From contig NZ_CAMYKO010000005.1 of assembly GCF_947259025.1 (NCBI RefSeq), forward strand, positions 124,001 to 188,000: a DNA stretch of 64,000 bases, given 5' to 3'. This document shows, piece by piece, positions 39,337 through 51,453 of the stretch (position 1 is its first letter; the number at the start of each line of letters is the position of its first letter). The translations under genes and the position numbers were made by a program. Under the pieces are notes generated by a model, which worked only from the letters and a program-made list of their open reading frames with translations, made no database searches and was not told the origin of the DNA. This DNA is from an uncultured Methylophaga sp. (lineage in GTDB: Bacteria; Pseudomonadota; Gammaproteobacteria; Nitrosococcales; Methylophagaceae).

Positions 39337-40137
39337 ATGGCCGTAAAACCCGAACAGTCCCACAATCTTAAACCGCCGCTCAAATGGGCCGGCGGCAAGC
39401 GCTGGTTGATTCAGTATTTAAACAAGTACTGGCGCCACCATCGTGACAAACGCTTGGTAGAGCCTTTCTGCGGCGGTCTGTCGGTAGCGCTGGGCCTGAA
39501 TCCCGACAAAGCCTTGCTTAATGATCTGAATCCGGCTTTGATCAACTTTTACCAGCACCTCAAAGCCGGGCTGGTGATTGATATTGAGATGGTCAATAAC
39601 GAGCAGGTTTATTACAAAAGCCGGGACACCTTTAACCGCCTTAATGGTAATCCCGAAGCCCGGCTGATGGCGGCGCAGCTGTTTTATTATCTCAACCGCA
39701 CCGGTTATAACGGCCTGTGCCGTTTCAATAAGAAGGGTGGCTATAACGTGCCATTCGGGCGTTATAAAACCATCAACTACCAGGATGATTTCAGTCACTA
39801 CCAGCCGGTGTTATCACACTGGCAGTTCAGCAATGTCGATTTTGAACAGCTTGATGTCGCTGATGATGATTTTATTTACGCTGATCCGCCCTATGACACG
39901 CCGTTTCGTCAGTATTCCCAGCAGGGTTTTGACTGGGAAGACCAGGTGCGCCTGGCCGAATGGTTGAGTCGTCATCCCGGTCCGGTGGTGTTGTCCAACC
40001 AGGCCACTGACCGGATCAAAAAACTTTACCGAGAACTCGGTTTTCGTCTGCGATACCTTGATGCGCCGCGCCTGATCAGTTGCAAGGGCAATGAGCGTCA
40101 AGCCGTCAAAGAAGTGCTTGCGCTGCGCGGACTTTGA
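39337..40137 (+). CDS. Dam-type DNA adenine methyltransferase
   Basis: A 266-residue class-alpha N6-adenine methylase. It has the SAM motif PPLKWAGGKRWLIQYL near the N-terminus and the catalytic DPPYDTPF at about 190, with the target-recognition region between. It lies alone, 74 bases past the lpd stop, with no restriction enzyme partner. I infer an orphan methylase, probably of Dam type, but the target (GATC) cannot be proven from the sequence. Shine-Dalgarno is weak. Confidence 0.9.
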   Translation: MAVKPEQSHNLKPPLKWAGGKRWLIQYLNKYWRHHRDKRLVEPFCGGLSVALGLNPDKALLNDLNPALINFYQHLKAGLVIDIEMVNNEQVYYKSRDTFNRLNGNPEARLMAAQLFYYLNRTGYNGLCRFNKKGGYNVPFGRYKTINYQDDFSHYQPVLSHWQFSNVDFEQLDVADDDFIYADPPYDTPFRQYSQQGFDWEDQVRLAEWLSRHPGPVVLSNQATDRIKKLYRELGFRLRYLDAPRLISCKGNERQAVKEVLALRGL

Positions 40138-40245
40138 TACAATATCGCCTCAATTTTTTATTCAAGAAACGCTTCGCGCTGCCGTTAAACTCCACAATGG
40201 ACTTAACCGCTTTGCGGGCCCGGATAACAGGAATTTTATTTGCCC

Positions 40246-41457
40246 ATGTCTAAGATTAATAAAGTCGTACTGGCCTACTCAGGCGGCCTCGATACTTCAG
40301 TCATTCTAAAGTGGTTGCAGGATAAATATGACGCCGAGGTAGTCACTTTTACTGCCGATCTGGGACAGGGCGAAGAAGTTGAGCCGGCCCGTGCCAAGGC
40401 CAAAGCCCTGGGCATTAAAGAAATCTTTATTGAAGATCTGCGCGAAGAGTTTGCCCGTGACTATGTGTTCCCTATGTTCCGTGCCAACGCTATCTACGAA
40501 GGCGAATATCTGCTGGGCACGTCCATCGCCCGTCCACTGATTGCCAAGCGTCTGGTTGAAATTGCCCGGGAAACCGGTGCTGAAGCCGTCGCTCACGGTG
40601 CGACCGGAAAAGGTAATGATCAGGTTCGGTTTGAACTGGGCGCTTATGCCCTGAATCCTGGCATTAAAGTGATTGCGCCATGGCGTGAGTGGGATCTGCT
40701 GTCTCGTCAGAAACTGCTGGATTATGCCGAAAAACACGGCATTCCGGTGGAAATGAAACAGGGCAAGAAGTCGCCATACTCGATGGACGCCAACCTGCTG
40801 CATATTTCCTATGAAGGCGGCATTCTGGAAGATCCGTGGGCAGAAGCTGAAGAGTCGATGTGGCGCTGGTCGGTCTCGCCCGAGGCCGCGCCGGATGAAC
40901 CCACTTATATTGAACTCACATATGAGCACGGTGATATCGTCGCCATTAACGGCGAACGTATGAGCCCGGCGCAGGTGATGACTTACCTGAACAAGGTCGC
41001 CGGTGATAACGGCATTGGCCGTCTGGATATCGTTGAAAACCGTTACGTGGGTATGAAATCCCGCGGCTGCTATGAAACCCCGGCCGGTACCGTGATGCTT
41101 AAAGCCCACCGTGCGATCGAATCGTTGACTCTGGATCGTGAAGCTGCTCACCTGAAAGACGAGCTGATGCCGCGCTACGCCAAGATCATCTACAACGGCT
41201 ACTGGTGGGCACCGGAACGCGTCATGTTGCAGGCAATGATTGATGAATCACAGAAAACCGTGAACGGTCAGGTTAGGCTCAAACTCTATAAGGGTAATGT
41301 GATTGTCGTCGGACGTGCCTCTGAAAGCGATAGCCTGTTTGATGAATCCATTGCGACCTTTGAAGATGATGCCGGTGCTTATGATCAGAAAGATGCCGAA
41401 GGCTTTATCAAGCTGAACGCGCTGCGTTTGAAAATTGCCGGCAGTAAAAAACGCTAA
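40246..41457 (+). CDS. argG: Argininosuccinate synthase
   Basis: Joins citrulline and aspartate with ATP for arginine synthesis. The 403-residue protein starts [18 protein letters not shown] (PP-loop SGGLDTS), with the substrate blocks [16 protein letters not shown] and [20 protein letters not shown] six bases upstream (40240) opens the longer frame, but the ATG matches the family. The Shine-Dalgarno AGGAA is a little distant. Confidence 0.97.
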   Translation: MSKINKVVLAYSGGLDTSVILKWLQDKYDAEVVTFTADLGQGEEVEPARAKAKALGIKEIFIEDLREEFARDYVFPMFRANAIYEGEYLLGTSIARPLIAKRLVEIARETGAEAVAHGATGKGNDQVRFELGAYALNPGIKVIAPWREWDLLSRQKLLDYAEKHGIPVEMKQGKKSPYSMDANLLHISYEGGILEDPWAEAEESMWRWSVSPEAAPDEPTYIELTYEHGDIVAINGERMSPAQVMTYLNKVAGDNGIGRLDIVENRYVGMKSRGCYETPAGTVMLKAHRAIESLTLDREAAHLKDELMPRYAKIIYNGYWWAPERVMLQAMIDESQKTVNGQVRLKLYKGNVIVVGRASESDSLFDESIATFEDDAGAYDQKDAEGFIKLNALRLKIAGSKKR

Positions 41458-41479
41458 TGCGATGCTAAGGAAACTGTAA

Positions 41480-42517
41480 ATGGACTACGACGAATTATCG
41501 GATAAAGCCGCCGAATACATGCGGCTGGCATTGCCTCTGATGCGCAAGCATGGCGTGCCGATGACACCCGATAATTACATGGTCTGGTATGAGCATGTGT
41601 CAGGTAAGAACGCACAGCTGTCGGAGAAGCTCAATGCCATGCTCTCCGGTGACCCGCGTTTAAGCGAAGCACAGTGTAAAGCGTTGCATGAACAGTTTTT
41701 CAACCTGGAAAAAGATCGCAAGGAAGTGATCGAGCTGCGTCTGGAACTGGCTCGGCTAATAAAAGAAGTCATCAACTTTGTCAGCAGCAGTGTTGCTCAT
41801 AATGACAAAGTGAATCAGCATCTTGATACCCTGCTCAGCCGTGTTGATAGGGAGATGACACCCCAGCAGATCCATGAAATTGTTGATGAAATCCTCAATG
41901 AAACCCGGATAGCGATCAACAATGGAGAACTGCTGACTGAACGTCTCAACACTGCCATGGTGGAAGTCAACAAGCTCAAGCAGGAACTGGAACAGACCAA
42001 GCGTGAAGCGAAAACCGATACCCTGACCGGACTGGCCAATCGCAAGGCTTTTGATGACTTGGTAAGTAAAGTAACCGATGATGCCGACAGCAGTGGCCTA
42101 GATGTCTGCCTGCTATTCTGCGATCTGGATAATTTCAAGGATATTAACGACAACCATGGCCATCTGGTGGGTGACCAGGTGCTGAAAGTGATTGCCAACG
42201 CTTTGCGCGACTGTGTCAAAGGTCGGGATCTGGTCGCCCGTTACGGCGGCGAGGAGTTCTCGATTATTCTGCTTAATACCAGTTTGCAGAATGCTAAGAC
42301 CGTCGCTGATAATATTCGTCAGGAAGTGGCTGCCAAACGCATTCAGCGTAAAGATACGCAACAGTCCCTGGGGCAAATCACTATCTCCTTCGGTGTCGCC
42401 CGCTATGTAGCAACAGAAGGCGTGGAGAGCTTTATGCAGCGGGCTGACCGTGCCCTTTATATGTCCAAACGGAAAGGGCGCAACTGCGTATCAGAAGCGC
42501 CCCCGCCGACTATATAA
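41480..42517 (+). CDS. Diguanylate cyclase (GGDEF domain)
   Basis: A 345-residue cytosolic protein. The N-terminal half is helical (about 1-175, YMRLALPLMRKHGVPMTPDNYMVWYEHVSG) and resembles a recurring sensor start seen on other GGDEF proteins. The GGDEF domain (about 180-335) has TDTLTGLANRKAFDDL, LLFCDLDNFKDINDNHGH and ARYGGEEFSII, an intact active site for making c-di-GMP. The expected RxxD inhibitory site is KxxD here (VKGRDLVARYGGEEF), so product feedback may be weak. The ATG lies 23 bases after argG. Confidence 0.9.
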   Translation: MDYDELSDKAAEYMRLALPLMRKHGVPMTPDNYMVWYEHVSGKNAQLSEKLNAMLSGDPRLSEAQCKALHEQFFNLEKDRKEVIELRLELARLIKEVINFVSSSVAHNDKVNQHLDTLLSRVDREMTPQQIHEIVDEILNETRIAINNGELLTERLNTAMVEVNKLKQELEQTKREAKTDTLTGLANRKAFDDLVSKVTDDADSSGLDVCLLFCDLDNFKDINDNHGHLVGDQVLKVIANALRDCVKGRDLVARYGGEEFSIILLNTSLQNAKTVADNIRQEVAAKRIQRKDTQQSLGQITISFGVARYVATEGVESFMQRADRALYMSKRKGRNCVSEAPPPTI

Positions 42518-42561
42518 GCTTAAAGATCGCCAACACTGTGGCGACAGGTCTTCAAGAACAC

Positions 42562-43188
42562 TTAGTTACTTTTCTGCTGGCTTTTAGGAAAGCTGTCTTC
42601 AAATAACACCTCTTCCAGCGCTAACTGGCCGGCACGGGGTCGTGCTTCCTGTTTGGCTTTACCAATGGTGATCATCATCACGATGATATGGTCATGAGGC
42701 AGGTCGATGATCCGGGCTACCTTGTCAAAATCAAAACCGTCCATCGGGCAGGAATCATAGCCCATTTCTCTCGCCAGCAGCATGATACTGGTGGCGGCAA
42801 TCCCGGCAGAGCGAAAGCATTCATCACGCATGCCCTGATGATGGTTGGTGTAGAAATTCTCTATCGCAGGCAGCATGAAATCCTGCACTTCCTTGGGGGC
42901 ATTGCGCCAATAGCGCTGTGGGTCCTTTTCCCAGGCGTTGAGATCGGCACAAAGCACCAGCAGCATGGAGGCTTCAGTGACTTGCGTTTGTCCCCAGGCC
43001 GCTTCCTGGATCAGCGCGCGCTTTTCCTCATCCACGACGTTGACGAAGCGCCAGTGTTGCAGATTAAAAGCAGTGGGCGACAGGATCACATGTTCCATCA
43101 GATCCTGGACTTCCGCCTCGCTCATCTGATGATCAGGGTCATAGTGCTTCACTGACCGTCGACTGACGATCGCTTCTTTTACGTTCAT
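42562..43188 (-). CDS. Nitroreductase-family FMN protein
   Basis: A 208-residue flavoprotein with SRRSVKHYDP, SPTAFNLQHWRFVNV, and GYDSCPMDGFDFDKVARIIDLP motifs of the nitroreductase fold. It likely reduces nitro or quinone compounds with NAD(P)H; the natural substrate is unknown. It is convergent with the GGDEF gene and follows the secretin-like gene by 11 bases on the same strand. Confidence 0.9.
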   Translation of the reverse strand: MNVKEAIVSRRSVKHYDPDHQMSEAEVQDLMEHVILSPTAFNLQHWRFVNVVDEEKRALIQEAAWGQTQVTEASMLLVLCADLNAWEKDPQRYWRNAPKEVQDFMLPAIENFYTNHHQGMRDECFRSAGIAATSIMLLAREMGYDSCPMDGFDFDKVARIIDLPHDHIIVMMITIGKAKQEARPRAGQLALEEVLFEDSFPKSQQKSN

Positions 43189-43200
43189 AAAGGCTCTTGA

Positions 43201-43989
43201 TTAATTAGATAATTCGACTTTCAGATAGAGGATCTGAGACTGTCCGCTGTGGCTGCGATAGGTGCTCACGCCATCCTGCTGTATCATCGCTTTGTCTGAG
43301 ATACGGCCGATTTCCAGCCATTCACCGACTTGGCCGCTGACAGTGGTAATGAGGTCGCTGGCGTTGATATCCCCATCAACTCGAGACAGCTTACTGAAGA
43401 AAGGGTGAATTTCAACCCTGACCCTGCCGTCGGGCAATAATTGTGGTAATGCCTGAAAGCCATTCTCAGTGGAGATATAGCGGGTTTCTTCGGCTACAGC
43501 AACACCACGCGGCCCCCGGAAGATTAACTGCTGTTGTTCCGGCATCGACTCACCCAGGCTGATAGAGACTGGGTAGCCGGCCACAGTCCGGGCCCGGTAT
43601 TGCTGATTGAGATCATTGTGGTCGCGGGTAGACCAGCGGTTGATGCTGACCGCAGCGTCGATATCATCATCCACCCCAATCTCGACCCGGTTTTCACCGC
43701 CACGTTGCTGCTTGAGTTCGTGGCTGCTGCGACGCACGCTGATCATTAGACCTTGTTGCGGCTTGTCGAGCTGGTCCACCAGTTGCTGCACATTAGCCAG
43801 GGTGGCACGGTCAGACTTCAGGATCAGGGTATCGTTATAAGCGCGTATGGTAGCGGTGTCAGGGACAAACGCTTCAATCTCTGGCAACAGTTCGCTGGCC
43901 AGACGGTGCTTGAGCGTGATGCTGTGAATGCTGTCAGCCAGTGCCCATGACGACAGCAGCAGGGTGATGAGCATGAGGGCCGATTTCAT
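43201..43989 (-). CDS. Secretin-like exported protein
   Basis: A 262-residue protein with a signal peptide (MKSALMLITLLLSSWALA). A short N0/N1-like secretin domain follows (about 20-80, ITLKHRLASELLPEIEAFVPDTATIRAYNDTLILKSDRATLANVQQLVDQLDKP). The C-terminal beta-rich part ends in VKVELSN and lacks the long barrel of a full secretin. This looks like a reduced secretin-family protein of unknown role. It overlaps the upstream gene by four bases. Confidence 0.75.
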   Translation of the reverse strand: MKSALMLITLLLSSWALADSIHSITLKHRLASELLPEIEAFVPDTATIRAYNDTLILKSDRATLANVQQLVDQLDKPQQGLMISVRRSSHELKQQRGGENRVEIGVDDDIDAAVSINRWSTRDHNDLNQQYRARTVAGYPVSISLGESMPEQQQLIFRGPRGVAVAEETRYISTENGFQALPQLLPDGRVRVEIHPFFSKLSRVDGDINASDLITTVSGQVGEWLEIGRISDKAMIQQDGVSTYRSHSGQSQILYLKVELSN

Positions 43990-44486
43990 AGGTGTAAACG
44001 CCTTGTATTGCGGTCCGGTTTGCTCAGATTCCAGATTTCTTCAAATTCCTGCTGCATGTCTTTGACCTCCGCAGGTGCATGTTTTTCTATCCGGCCCCGA
44101 TAGCGCTCTGCATTGGGACAAAACAGATAGGCGGTGCCATCAACCAGTATGAATTGCTGGCGCAGATCGTGATGCTTACGGTCAGCAATATGAATGCTGA
44201 TACTACTGGTTAGTCTCTGTGCCAGCGGCAGGATCTGGTGGCTATTAACCACGTTTTTCTGGGTATCAATCACCACTATTCGGACTTGTGTTCGCCGGCT
44301 GTGACGGCAGAAGGCGCTGATGGCTTCAATTACCTCACTGTTGTCGAGCAGGACCGGGTCGATCAGCGGGCCAAAAAAACAGATTTCACGGCGTGCATTT
44401 TTAATCAGCTCGAAAGCCAGCCGGGCCGCTTGTTCCCGACTGTCAAAGCGAATCAGATTGTCTTCAGTCGCACGCTCGCTGGTCAT
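43986..44486 (-). CDS. Phospholipase-D-like / DUF7931-type protein
   Basis: A 166-residue soluble protein. FDSREQAARLAFELIKNARREICFFGPLIDPVLLDNSEVIEAI and RTQVRIVVIDTQKNVVNSHQILPLAQRL resemble the N-terminal half of a PLD-fold domain, but no HxK motif with both catalytic residues is present (ADRKHHDLRQQFILVDG is the nearest). I would not claim nuclease or lipase activity. It lies between purB and the secretin-like gene, overlapping the latter as ATGA, so the two probably act together. Confidence 0.7.
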   Translation of the reverse strand: MTSERATEDNLIRFDSREQAARLAFELIKNARREICFFGPLIDPVLLDNSEVIEAISAFCRHSRRTQVRIVVIDTQKNVVNSHQILPLAQRLTSSISIHIADRKHHDLRQQFILVDGTAYLFCPNAERYRGRIEKHAPAEVKDMQQEFEEIWNLSKPDRNTRRLHL

Positions 44487-44488
44487 GG

Positions 44489-45877
<1,389 letters not shown>

Positions 45878-45975
45878 TTAGAAAATTGTGCGAAATTATA
45901 TCAGAGTTCGCCGTGCCCCGACGCTTTAAGGTAAAATGCCAGTGTTTGGATTTAAGACTTTTAAGGTGAATATCT

Positions 45976-48507
45976 GTGCTGACTGAATATCAATCACATG
46001 TCGAAGAACGTGCCCAGCAGGGGCTGCCACCGTTACCACTGGATGCGGAACAGGTTTCAAGCCTGATCGAATCGCTGAAAGCGGGTGATGACAACAGCGA
46101 AGAACTGCTGGACCTGCTGATCCACCGGGTACCACCGGGTGTCGATCAGTCGGCCTTTGTCAAAGCCGGTTTCCTGACCGACATCGCCAAGGGCAATACG
46201 AAATGCGATTTGATTAGCCCGGTCCGGGCCACCGAATTGCTCGGCACCATGATGGGCGGGTATAACGTGCAGTCTCTGATCGAACTGCTGGATATCGAAG
46301 AGACCGCCGCCGAAGCCGAAAAAGCCCTGTGCAAAACCCTGATGGTTTACGATGCTTATCACGATGTTGTAGAAAAAGCCGACACCAATGAATACGCCAA
46401 GCGGGTGCTGCAATCCTGGGCCGAGGCTGAGTGGTTTACCACGCGCCCCAAGCTGGAAGACAAGATTACCCTGACCGTGTTCAAAGTTGCCGGTGAAACC
46501 AACACCGACGACCTGTCGCCGGCTACTGAAGCCTGGAGCCGTCCCGATATTCCGCTGCATGCCAAAGCCATGCTGCAGAGCAAAATGGACGACCCCATCG
46601 GTGATATCGAAAAGCTCAAAGAAAAAGGCTATCCACTGGCCTTTGTTGGCGATGTTGTGGGCACCGGTTCATCACGTAAGTCAGCTATCAATTCCGTGCT
46701 CTGGCATATGGGGCACGACGTTGCTTATGTGCCTAATAAGCGCCAGGGCGGCGTGATTCTGGCCAACAATATTGCGCCGATTTTCTTTAACACCGCTGAA
46801 GATTCCGGTGCCATGCCCATCGAATGTGATGTGCAGAAAATGGAAACCGGTGATGTCATCACCATCTATCCCTACGAAGGCAAAATCGTTAATCAGGACG
46901 GTGAAACGGTCAGCGAGTTTAAAATTCGTCCGACCACGCTGGCTGACGAAGTCCGTGCCGGTGGCCGGATTCCACTGATTATCGGCCGTGGTCTGACTGA
47001 CAAGGCGCGGGAAACCCTGGGCATGGCACCCAGCGATGTGTTTGTGCGTCCGGGCAAACCGGAAGATAGCGGCAAAGGCTTTACCCTGGCCCAGAAAATG
47101 GTCGGCCGTGCCTGTGGTGTTGAGGGTGTGCGACCCAACACCTACTGTGAACCGATTGTCACCACCGTGGGGTCACAGGACACCACCGGTGCCATGACCC
47201 GTGATGAATTGAAAGAACTCGCCTGTCTCGGTTTCTCGGCCGATCTGGTGATGCAGTCTTTCTGCCATACCGCGGCTTACCCGAAGCCGGTCGATATCAA
47301 GCTGCAACACGATCTGCCAGACTTTATCAGTACCCGTGGCGGCGTCTCGCTGCGTCCGGGGGATGGCATTATTCACTCCTGGCTGAACCGTATGATCCTG
47401 CCCGACACCGTCGGTACCGGTGGTGACTCACACACCCGTTTCCCTATTGGTATCAGCTTCCCGGCAGGTTCCGGCCTGGTGGCCTTCGGCGCCGCTTTGG
47501 GTGTCATGCCCATTGATATGCCGGAATCGGTTCTGGTTCGTTTTAAGGGTGAAATGCAACCGGGTGTGACGCTGCGTGACCTGGTCAATGCCATTCCATA
47601 TGCGGCAATTCAGCAGGGCCTGCTGACCGTCGAGAAGAAAGGCAAGAAAAATATCTTCAATGGCCGCGTGCTGGAAATCGAAGGGCTGCCCGATCTCAAA
47701 GTCGAGCAGGCATTTGAACTCTCCGATGCCTCGGCTGAGCGTAGTGCAAACGGCTGTACCGTGCGCTTGAACCAGGAACCGATTATCGAATTCCTTAACT
47801 CCAATATCGCTTTGATGGAATGGATGATTGCCGAGGGCTATGAAGATGCCCGCACGCTGCAGCGTCGTATTGACTCGATGAAACAGTGGCTGGATAAACC
47901 CGAGCTGCTGGAGCCCGATGCCGATGCCGAATATGCCGCGGTGATTGATATTGATCTGAACGAGATCAAAGAGCCTTTACTTGCCTGCCCCAACGATCCC
48001 GACGATATTAAACCGCTGTCTGAACTGCAGGGTGAACAAATTGATGAGGTCTTCATTGGCTCCTGCATGACCAATATTGGTCACTATCGTGCCGCCAGCA
48101 AGGTGCTGGAAAACATGAAGAGCCTGCCGGTCAAACTGTGGATTGCACCACCGACCAAAATGGACAAGCATCAGCTGACCGAAGAGGGCGTTTACAGCAC
48201 CTTCGGCCGCGTCGGTGCGCGCACCGAAACGCCGGGTTGTTCATTATGTATGGGTAACCAGGCAAGGGTGGCTGATGGTGCCACCGTGGTATCCACCTCG
48301 ACTCGTAACTTCCCCAACCGTCTGGGTAATAATGCTGATGTCTATCTGGCCTCAGCGGAGTTATCGGCGGTCGTGGCCAGTATGGGTAAACTGCCCACCG
48401 TGGCGGAATACCTGGAAGCGGTGGCCGGCATCAAGCCGATGGCGGCGGAAATTTATCGTTACCTTAACTTTAACGAATTGGAAGAATACCGCCAGGCGGC
48501 GAGTTAA
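45976..48507 (+). CDS. acnB: Bifunctional aconitate hydratase 2 / 2-methylisocitrate dehydratase
   Basis: Interconverts citrate and isocitrate in the TCA cycle and acts in the methylcitrate pathway. The 843-residue protein has the N-terminal HEAT-like domain, [18 protein letters not shown], and the three Fe-S cysteines in [12 protein letters not shown] and [13 protein letters not shown]. The start is GTG at 45976 with AAGGTGA upstream, matching the usual family N-terminus ([16 protein letters not shown]). It is divergent from purB. Confidence 0.97.
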   Translation: MLTEYQSHVEERAQQGLPPLPLDAEQVSSLIESLKAGDDNSEELLDLLIHRVPPGVDQSAFVKAGFLTDIAKGNTKCDLISPVRATELLGTMMGGYNVQSLIELLDIEETAAEAEKALCKTLMVYDAYHDVVEKADTNEYAKRVLQSWAEAEWFTTRPKLEDKITLTVFKVAGETNTDDLSPATEAWSRPDIPLHAKAMLQSKMDDPIGDIEKLKEKGYPLAFVGDVVGTGSSRKSAINSVLWHMGHDVAYVPNKRQGGVILANNIAPIFFNTAEDSGAMPIECDVQKMETGDVITIYPYEGKIVNQDGETVSEFKIRPTTLADEVRAGGRIPLIIGRGLTDKARETLGMAPSDVFVRPGKPEDSGKGFTLAQKMVGRACGVEGVRPNTYCEPIVTTVGSQDTTGAMTRDELKELACLGFSADLVMQSFCHTAAYPKPVDIKLQHDLPDFISTRGGVSLRPGDGIIHSWLNRMILPDTVGTGGDSHTRFPIGISFPAGSGLVAFGAALGVMPIDMPESVLVRFKGEMQPGVTLRDLVNAIPYAAIQQGLLTVEKKGKKNIFNGRVLEIEGLPDLKVEQAFELSDASAERSANGCTVRLNQEPIIEFLNSNIALMEWMIAEGYEDARTLQRRIDSMKQWLDKPELLEPDADAEYAAVIDIDLNEIKEPLLACPNDPDDIKPLSELQGEQIDEVFIGSCMTNIGHYRAASKVLENMKSLPVKLWIAPPTKMDKHQLTEEGVYSTFGRVGARTETPGCSLCMGNQARVADGATVVSTSTRNFPNRLGNNADVYLASAELSAVVASMGKLPTVAEYLEAVAGIKPMAAEIYRYLNFNELEEYRQAAS

Positions 48508-48528
48508 TTCCTCTGCCTGATTCAACAG

Positions 48529-48564
48529 AAAGGCTGTTTTCCTGACGGGAGAACAGCCTTTTTT
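48529..48564 (+). terminator. Rho-independent terminator after acnB
   Basis: AAAGGCTGTT (48529-48538) pairs with AACAGCCTTT (48552-48561), followed by a T-run. It ends 11 bases before the FetB-like start, so that gene needs its own promoter or read-through. Confidence 0.9.
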
Positions 48565-48574
48565 ATGTCTGCCC

Positions 48575-49294
48575 ATGAATGAATCAATACAAGCGATCGC
48601 ACCGCTGAATCTGGCCCTGGCTTTTGTCCCGGTGCTGCTGGTGATTGCCATCCTCTGGAAATGGTCCTTGCAGGCTGGCAATGCGGTCTATGCGATCCTG
48701 AGAATGCTTATCCAATTGCTGCTGGTTGGTTATATTCTGACCACCATCTTTGCCGCCGAGCAGGCCTGGATAGTGGTGGCGGTGATGCTGATCATGGTGA
48801 TTGCGGCCAGCTGGATTGCATTAGGCACAGTCAAGCCGATGAGAAGCAAACTCTATCTGCAGGGCTTTATCAGTATTGCCCTGGGTGGCGGCCTGACTTT
48901 GCTGCTGGTGACTCAGCTGGTCATTAGTCTCGACCCCTGGTTTGAGCCACGCTATATGATTCCCCTGGCCGGGATGATTTTTGCCAACTCGATGAACAGT
49001 ATCAGTCTGGCAGCTGAACGCTTGGCAGCGGAGTTATCAAGAGACGTTGAATTTACGCAGGCACGCAATGAAGCGTTTCAGGCGGCTTTTATTCCCACCA
49101 TCAACTCGATGCTGGCCGTCGGCCTGGTGTCTTTGCCGGGCATGATGACGGGCCAGATTTTATCCGGCGTGTCACCGATCGTGGCGGCACATTACCAGAT
49201 TGTGGTGATGTGCATGATTTTCGGCTCGGCCGGTTTATCCACGGCCTGCTTTCTCAGGATAAGCCGAAGACAGTTTGTTCAGCAGGCAGCGTAA
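48575..49294 (+). CDS. FetB-like ABC exporter permease (UPF0014)
   Basis: A 239-residue membrane protein with about seven helices and the UPF0014 blocks MLIQLLLVGYIL, PLAGMIFANSMNSISLAAERL and ARNEAFQAAFIPTINSMLAVGLVSLPGMMTGQILSG. In E. coli FetAB exports iron and protects from peroxide. The ATPase FetA is not in the window. Its end overlaps the convergent hflD end by 16 bases. Confidence 0.9.
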   Translation: MNESIQAIAPLNLALAFVPVLLVIAILWKWSLQAGNAVYAILRMLIQLLLVGYILTTIFAAEQAWIVVAVMLIMVIAASWIALGTVKPMRSKLYLQGFISIALGGGLTLLLVTQLVISLDPWFEPRYMIPLAGMIFANSMNSISLAAERLAAELSRDVEFTQARNEAFQAAFIPTINSMLAVGLVSLPGMMTGQILSGVSPIVAAHYQIVVMCMIFGSAGLSTACFLRISRRQFVQQAA

Positions 49295-49908
49295 AGTTCT
49301 TCCGCGGTGGCCAGAATACGGGCACTTTGAAACAGAAACTGCCAGCGGCGGCCGCCTTTCTGCCGCCATAACACGGCGGCTCTGACACCAGCCAACAGCA
49401 GGGCGCGGACTTTATTGACGTTATCCGGTTGTTGCAGATAGTTGGGATCACCAAATACCTGGATCTGAGGTTTCAATTCACTCAGTGTGCGGTGATAAAT
49501 ATCGGCAAAGCGGGCAATTACCTGTGGTGACATGATATCGCCGAAATATTCCACCTGTTGCGGCACCTGATCAATCTCACGACCGATCTGTTCCATCATT
49601 TGCGGGCGTTTGGCTAATTGCCTTTCCAGGTGCAAAAGACTGATCACATAACGCAGCAATACCACATCTTTTTGTTCTTTCTTTTTTGACAGTTGCTGAT
49701 TCAGTTCGCGCAGACCGGGTCTGAGACTACCCAGTCCGCCATAGACATCGGCAGTGGTGTCTGCGTTTTCAACCAGCAAACTCTGCAGCAGGGTTTCGAT
49801 ATCAGTGGGGCTGGCCTGACCGGTTTCGGCGATATGCTGAACCAGGGTCGCCGCCTGTACCACCGCAGCCAGCGCAATGGTTCTGTCACGGAGTCGCTCT
49901 GCGCTCAT
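49279..49908 (-). CDS. hflD: High frequency lysogenization protein HflD homologue
   Basis: A 209-residue all-helical membrane-associated protein with the HflD pattern ([44 protein letters not shown]). In E. coli it binds the phage lambda CII protein. Its own cellular role is less clear. It overlaps mnmA by four bases, the conserved order of the nudJ-mnmA-hflD group. Confidence 0.93.
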   Translation of the reverse strand: MSAERLRDRTIALAAVVQAATLVQHIAETGQASPTDIETLLQSLLVENADTTADVYGGLGSLRPGLRELNQQLSKKKEQKDVVLLRYVISLLHLERQLAKRPQMMEQIGREIDQVPQQVEYFGDIMSPQVIARFADIYHRTLSELKPQIQVFGDPNYLQQPDNVNKVRALLLAGVRAAVLWRQKGGRRWQFLFQSARILATAEELYAAC

Positions 49909-51008
49909 GGGTGCACTCCCGGTGCATCAGTTGAAGTAATAATGCCGCCGCCCAGACAATCATCATCCTGGTAAAAGACCACCGATTGACCAGGTGTCAC
50001 GGCACGTTGCTTATCGTCAAACTCCACATGAATTGAGCCATCATCATCACGGGTAATGGTGCAGGGCTGATCGGGTTGGCGATAACGGGTTTTGGCTGCA
50101 GCACGGCAGGGCAACTTAGGTGGCTCACCCAGTACCCAGGAAAGCTGTTCGGCTTTCAGGCTCTGGCTCCACAACCAGGGATGATCACCCTGAACGACAT
50201 ATAAAGTTCGGGTTGCCATATCTTTACCGGCCACAAACCACGGTTCACCAGTGCTGTTTTTGCGACCACCGATGCCCAGGCCCTGACGCTGACCCAGCGT
50301 GTAGTACATCAGGCCGGCATGCTCGCCGATATATTCACCGTCAGGCGTGCGCATCTCACCGGGCTGGGCCGGAATGTAGCGGCTCAGAAATTCTCGGAAA
50401 CGGCGCTCACCGATAAAGCAGATGCCGGTGCTGTCTTTTTTATCGTGGTTGATAAAACCGGCTTTTTCGGCAATCTCGCGGACTTCAGTCTTGGGCAATT
50501 CACCCAGCGGAAACAGGGTGCGTGAGAGTTGTTCCTGGCCCAGAGTGTAGAGGAAATAGCTCTGATCCTTGTTATTGTCCTTGCCTTTTAATAGATGGAA
50601 TTTGCCGTCGCGTTCAGCGACACGGGCATAGTGGCCGGTGGCAATGGTGACACCGCCCAGTTCCATCGCGTGATCAAGAAAGGTTTTGAACTTGATTTCC
50701 CGGTTACAGAGAATATCTGGATTGGGCGTACGGCCGGCACGGTATTCATCGAGGAAATACTTGAAAACATAGTCCCAGTATTCCATCGCGAAGTTGGCTT
50801 CATGGAAGTCGATGCCCACGGTGTCGGCCACGGACATCGCGTCCTTGCGGTCTTCTTCAATGGTGCATTCGCTCTCATCGGCAAAGTCGACCCAGTTTTT
50901 CATAAACAGGCCTTCAACCTGTTCATGCTGTTGCTTGAGCAGCAAAGCTGCAACCGATGAATCGACACCGCCGGAAAGGCCGACGACGACTTTATTAGTG
51001 TCTGCCAT
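49905..51008 (-). CDS. mnmA: tRNA-specific 2-thiouridylase
   Basis: Puts sulfur on the wobble uridine of tRNA Lys, Glu and Gln. The 367-residue protein has the PP-loop [16 protein letters not shown], the nucleophilic Cys in [11 protein letters not shown], and the second Cys in [13 protein letters not shown]. It sits between nudJ and hflD. Confidence 0.97.
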   Translation of the reverse strand: MADTNKVVVGLSGGVDSSVAALLLKQQHEQVEGLFMKNWVDFADESECTIEEDRKDAMSVADTVGIDFHEANFAMEYWDYVFKYFLDEYRAGRTPNPDILCNREIKFKTFLDHAMELGGVTIATGHYARVAERDGKFHLLKGKDNNKDQSYFLYTLGQEQLSRTLFPLGELPKTEVREIAEKAGFINHDKKDSTGICFIGERRFREFLSRYIPAQPGEMRTPDGEYIGEHAGLMYYTLGQRQGLGIGGRKNSTGEPWFVAGKDMATRTLYVVQGDHPWLWSQSLKAEQLSWVLGEPPKLPCRAAAKTRYRQPDQPCTITRDDDGSIHVEFDDKQRAVTPGQSVVFYQDDDCLGGGIITSTDAPGVHP

Positions 51009-51012
51009 AAAT

Positions 51013-51453
51013 CTAGTTACGTAGTAAGTCCAAAGAATAGCGATGGCCGCTCAGGTAATCCTCAAAGCATTGCAGTACCAGGGGACTGCGGTGTCTGTTT
51101 TGACTGGCTCTGATTTCATCCAGGGTCAGCCAGACAGCCCGGTGGATATCGCCATCCAGTTCCTGATGTGGATTATGTTGGGTCACCGCACCGCAAAAAC
51201 AATAGCGGATATAGGTCTCATTTTTGCGCGGATGTATCCAGCGATAAATACCGACCAGTGCCTCCGGCTGAAGTTGCCAGGCGGTTTCTTCCTGCGTTTC
51301 ACGAATGGCCGCGTCGATCAGGCTTTCGTCGGGTTCGAGATGGCCGGCGGGTTGGTTTAACGTCATTTCGCCGTTGATTTCTTCTTCGACCAGCAGGAAG
51401 CGACTGTCCTGCTCGACCACGGCGGCGACGGTTGTTCTGGGTTTCCAAATCAT
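51013..51453 (-). CDS. nudJ: NudJ-type Nudix phosphatase
   Basis: A 146-residue Nudix hydrolase; NudJ of E. coli hydrolyses thiamine pyrophosphate-type and nucleotide substrates. It starts [24 protein letters not shown] and has the Nudix box [20 protein letters not shown]. It lies four bases before mnmA. Its first 155 bases also encode the end of the rluE frame, an unusually long overlap. The ATG at 51453 matches the family start. Confidence 0.93.
   Translation of the reverse strand: MIWKPRTTVAAVVEQDSRFLLVEEEINGEMTLNQPAGHLEPDESLIDAAIRETQEETAWQLQPEALVGIYRWIHPRKNETYIRYCFCGAVTQHNPHQELDGDIHRAVWLTLDEIRASQNRHRSPLVLQCFEDYLSGHRYSLDLLRN

Noticed and set aside
42527-42544. Hairpin TCGCCA/TGGCGA between the convergent GGDEF and nitroreductase genes as a terminator
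   Set aside because: The stem is only six base pairs and has no T-run on either strand.
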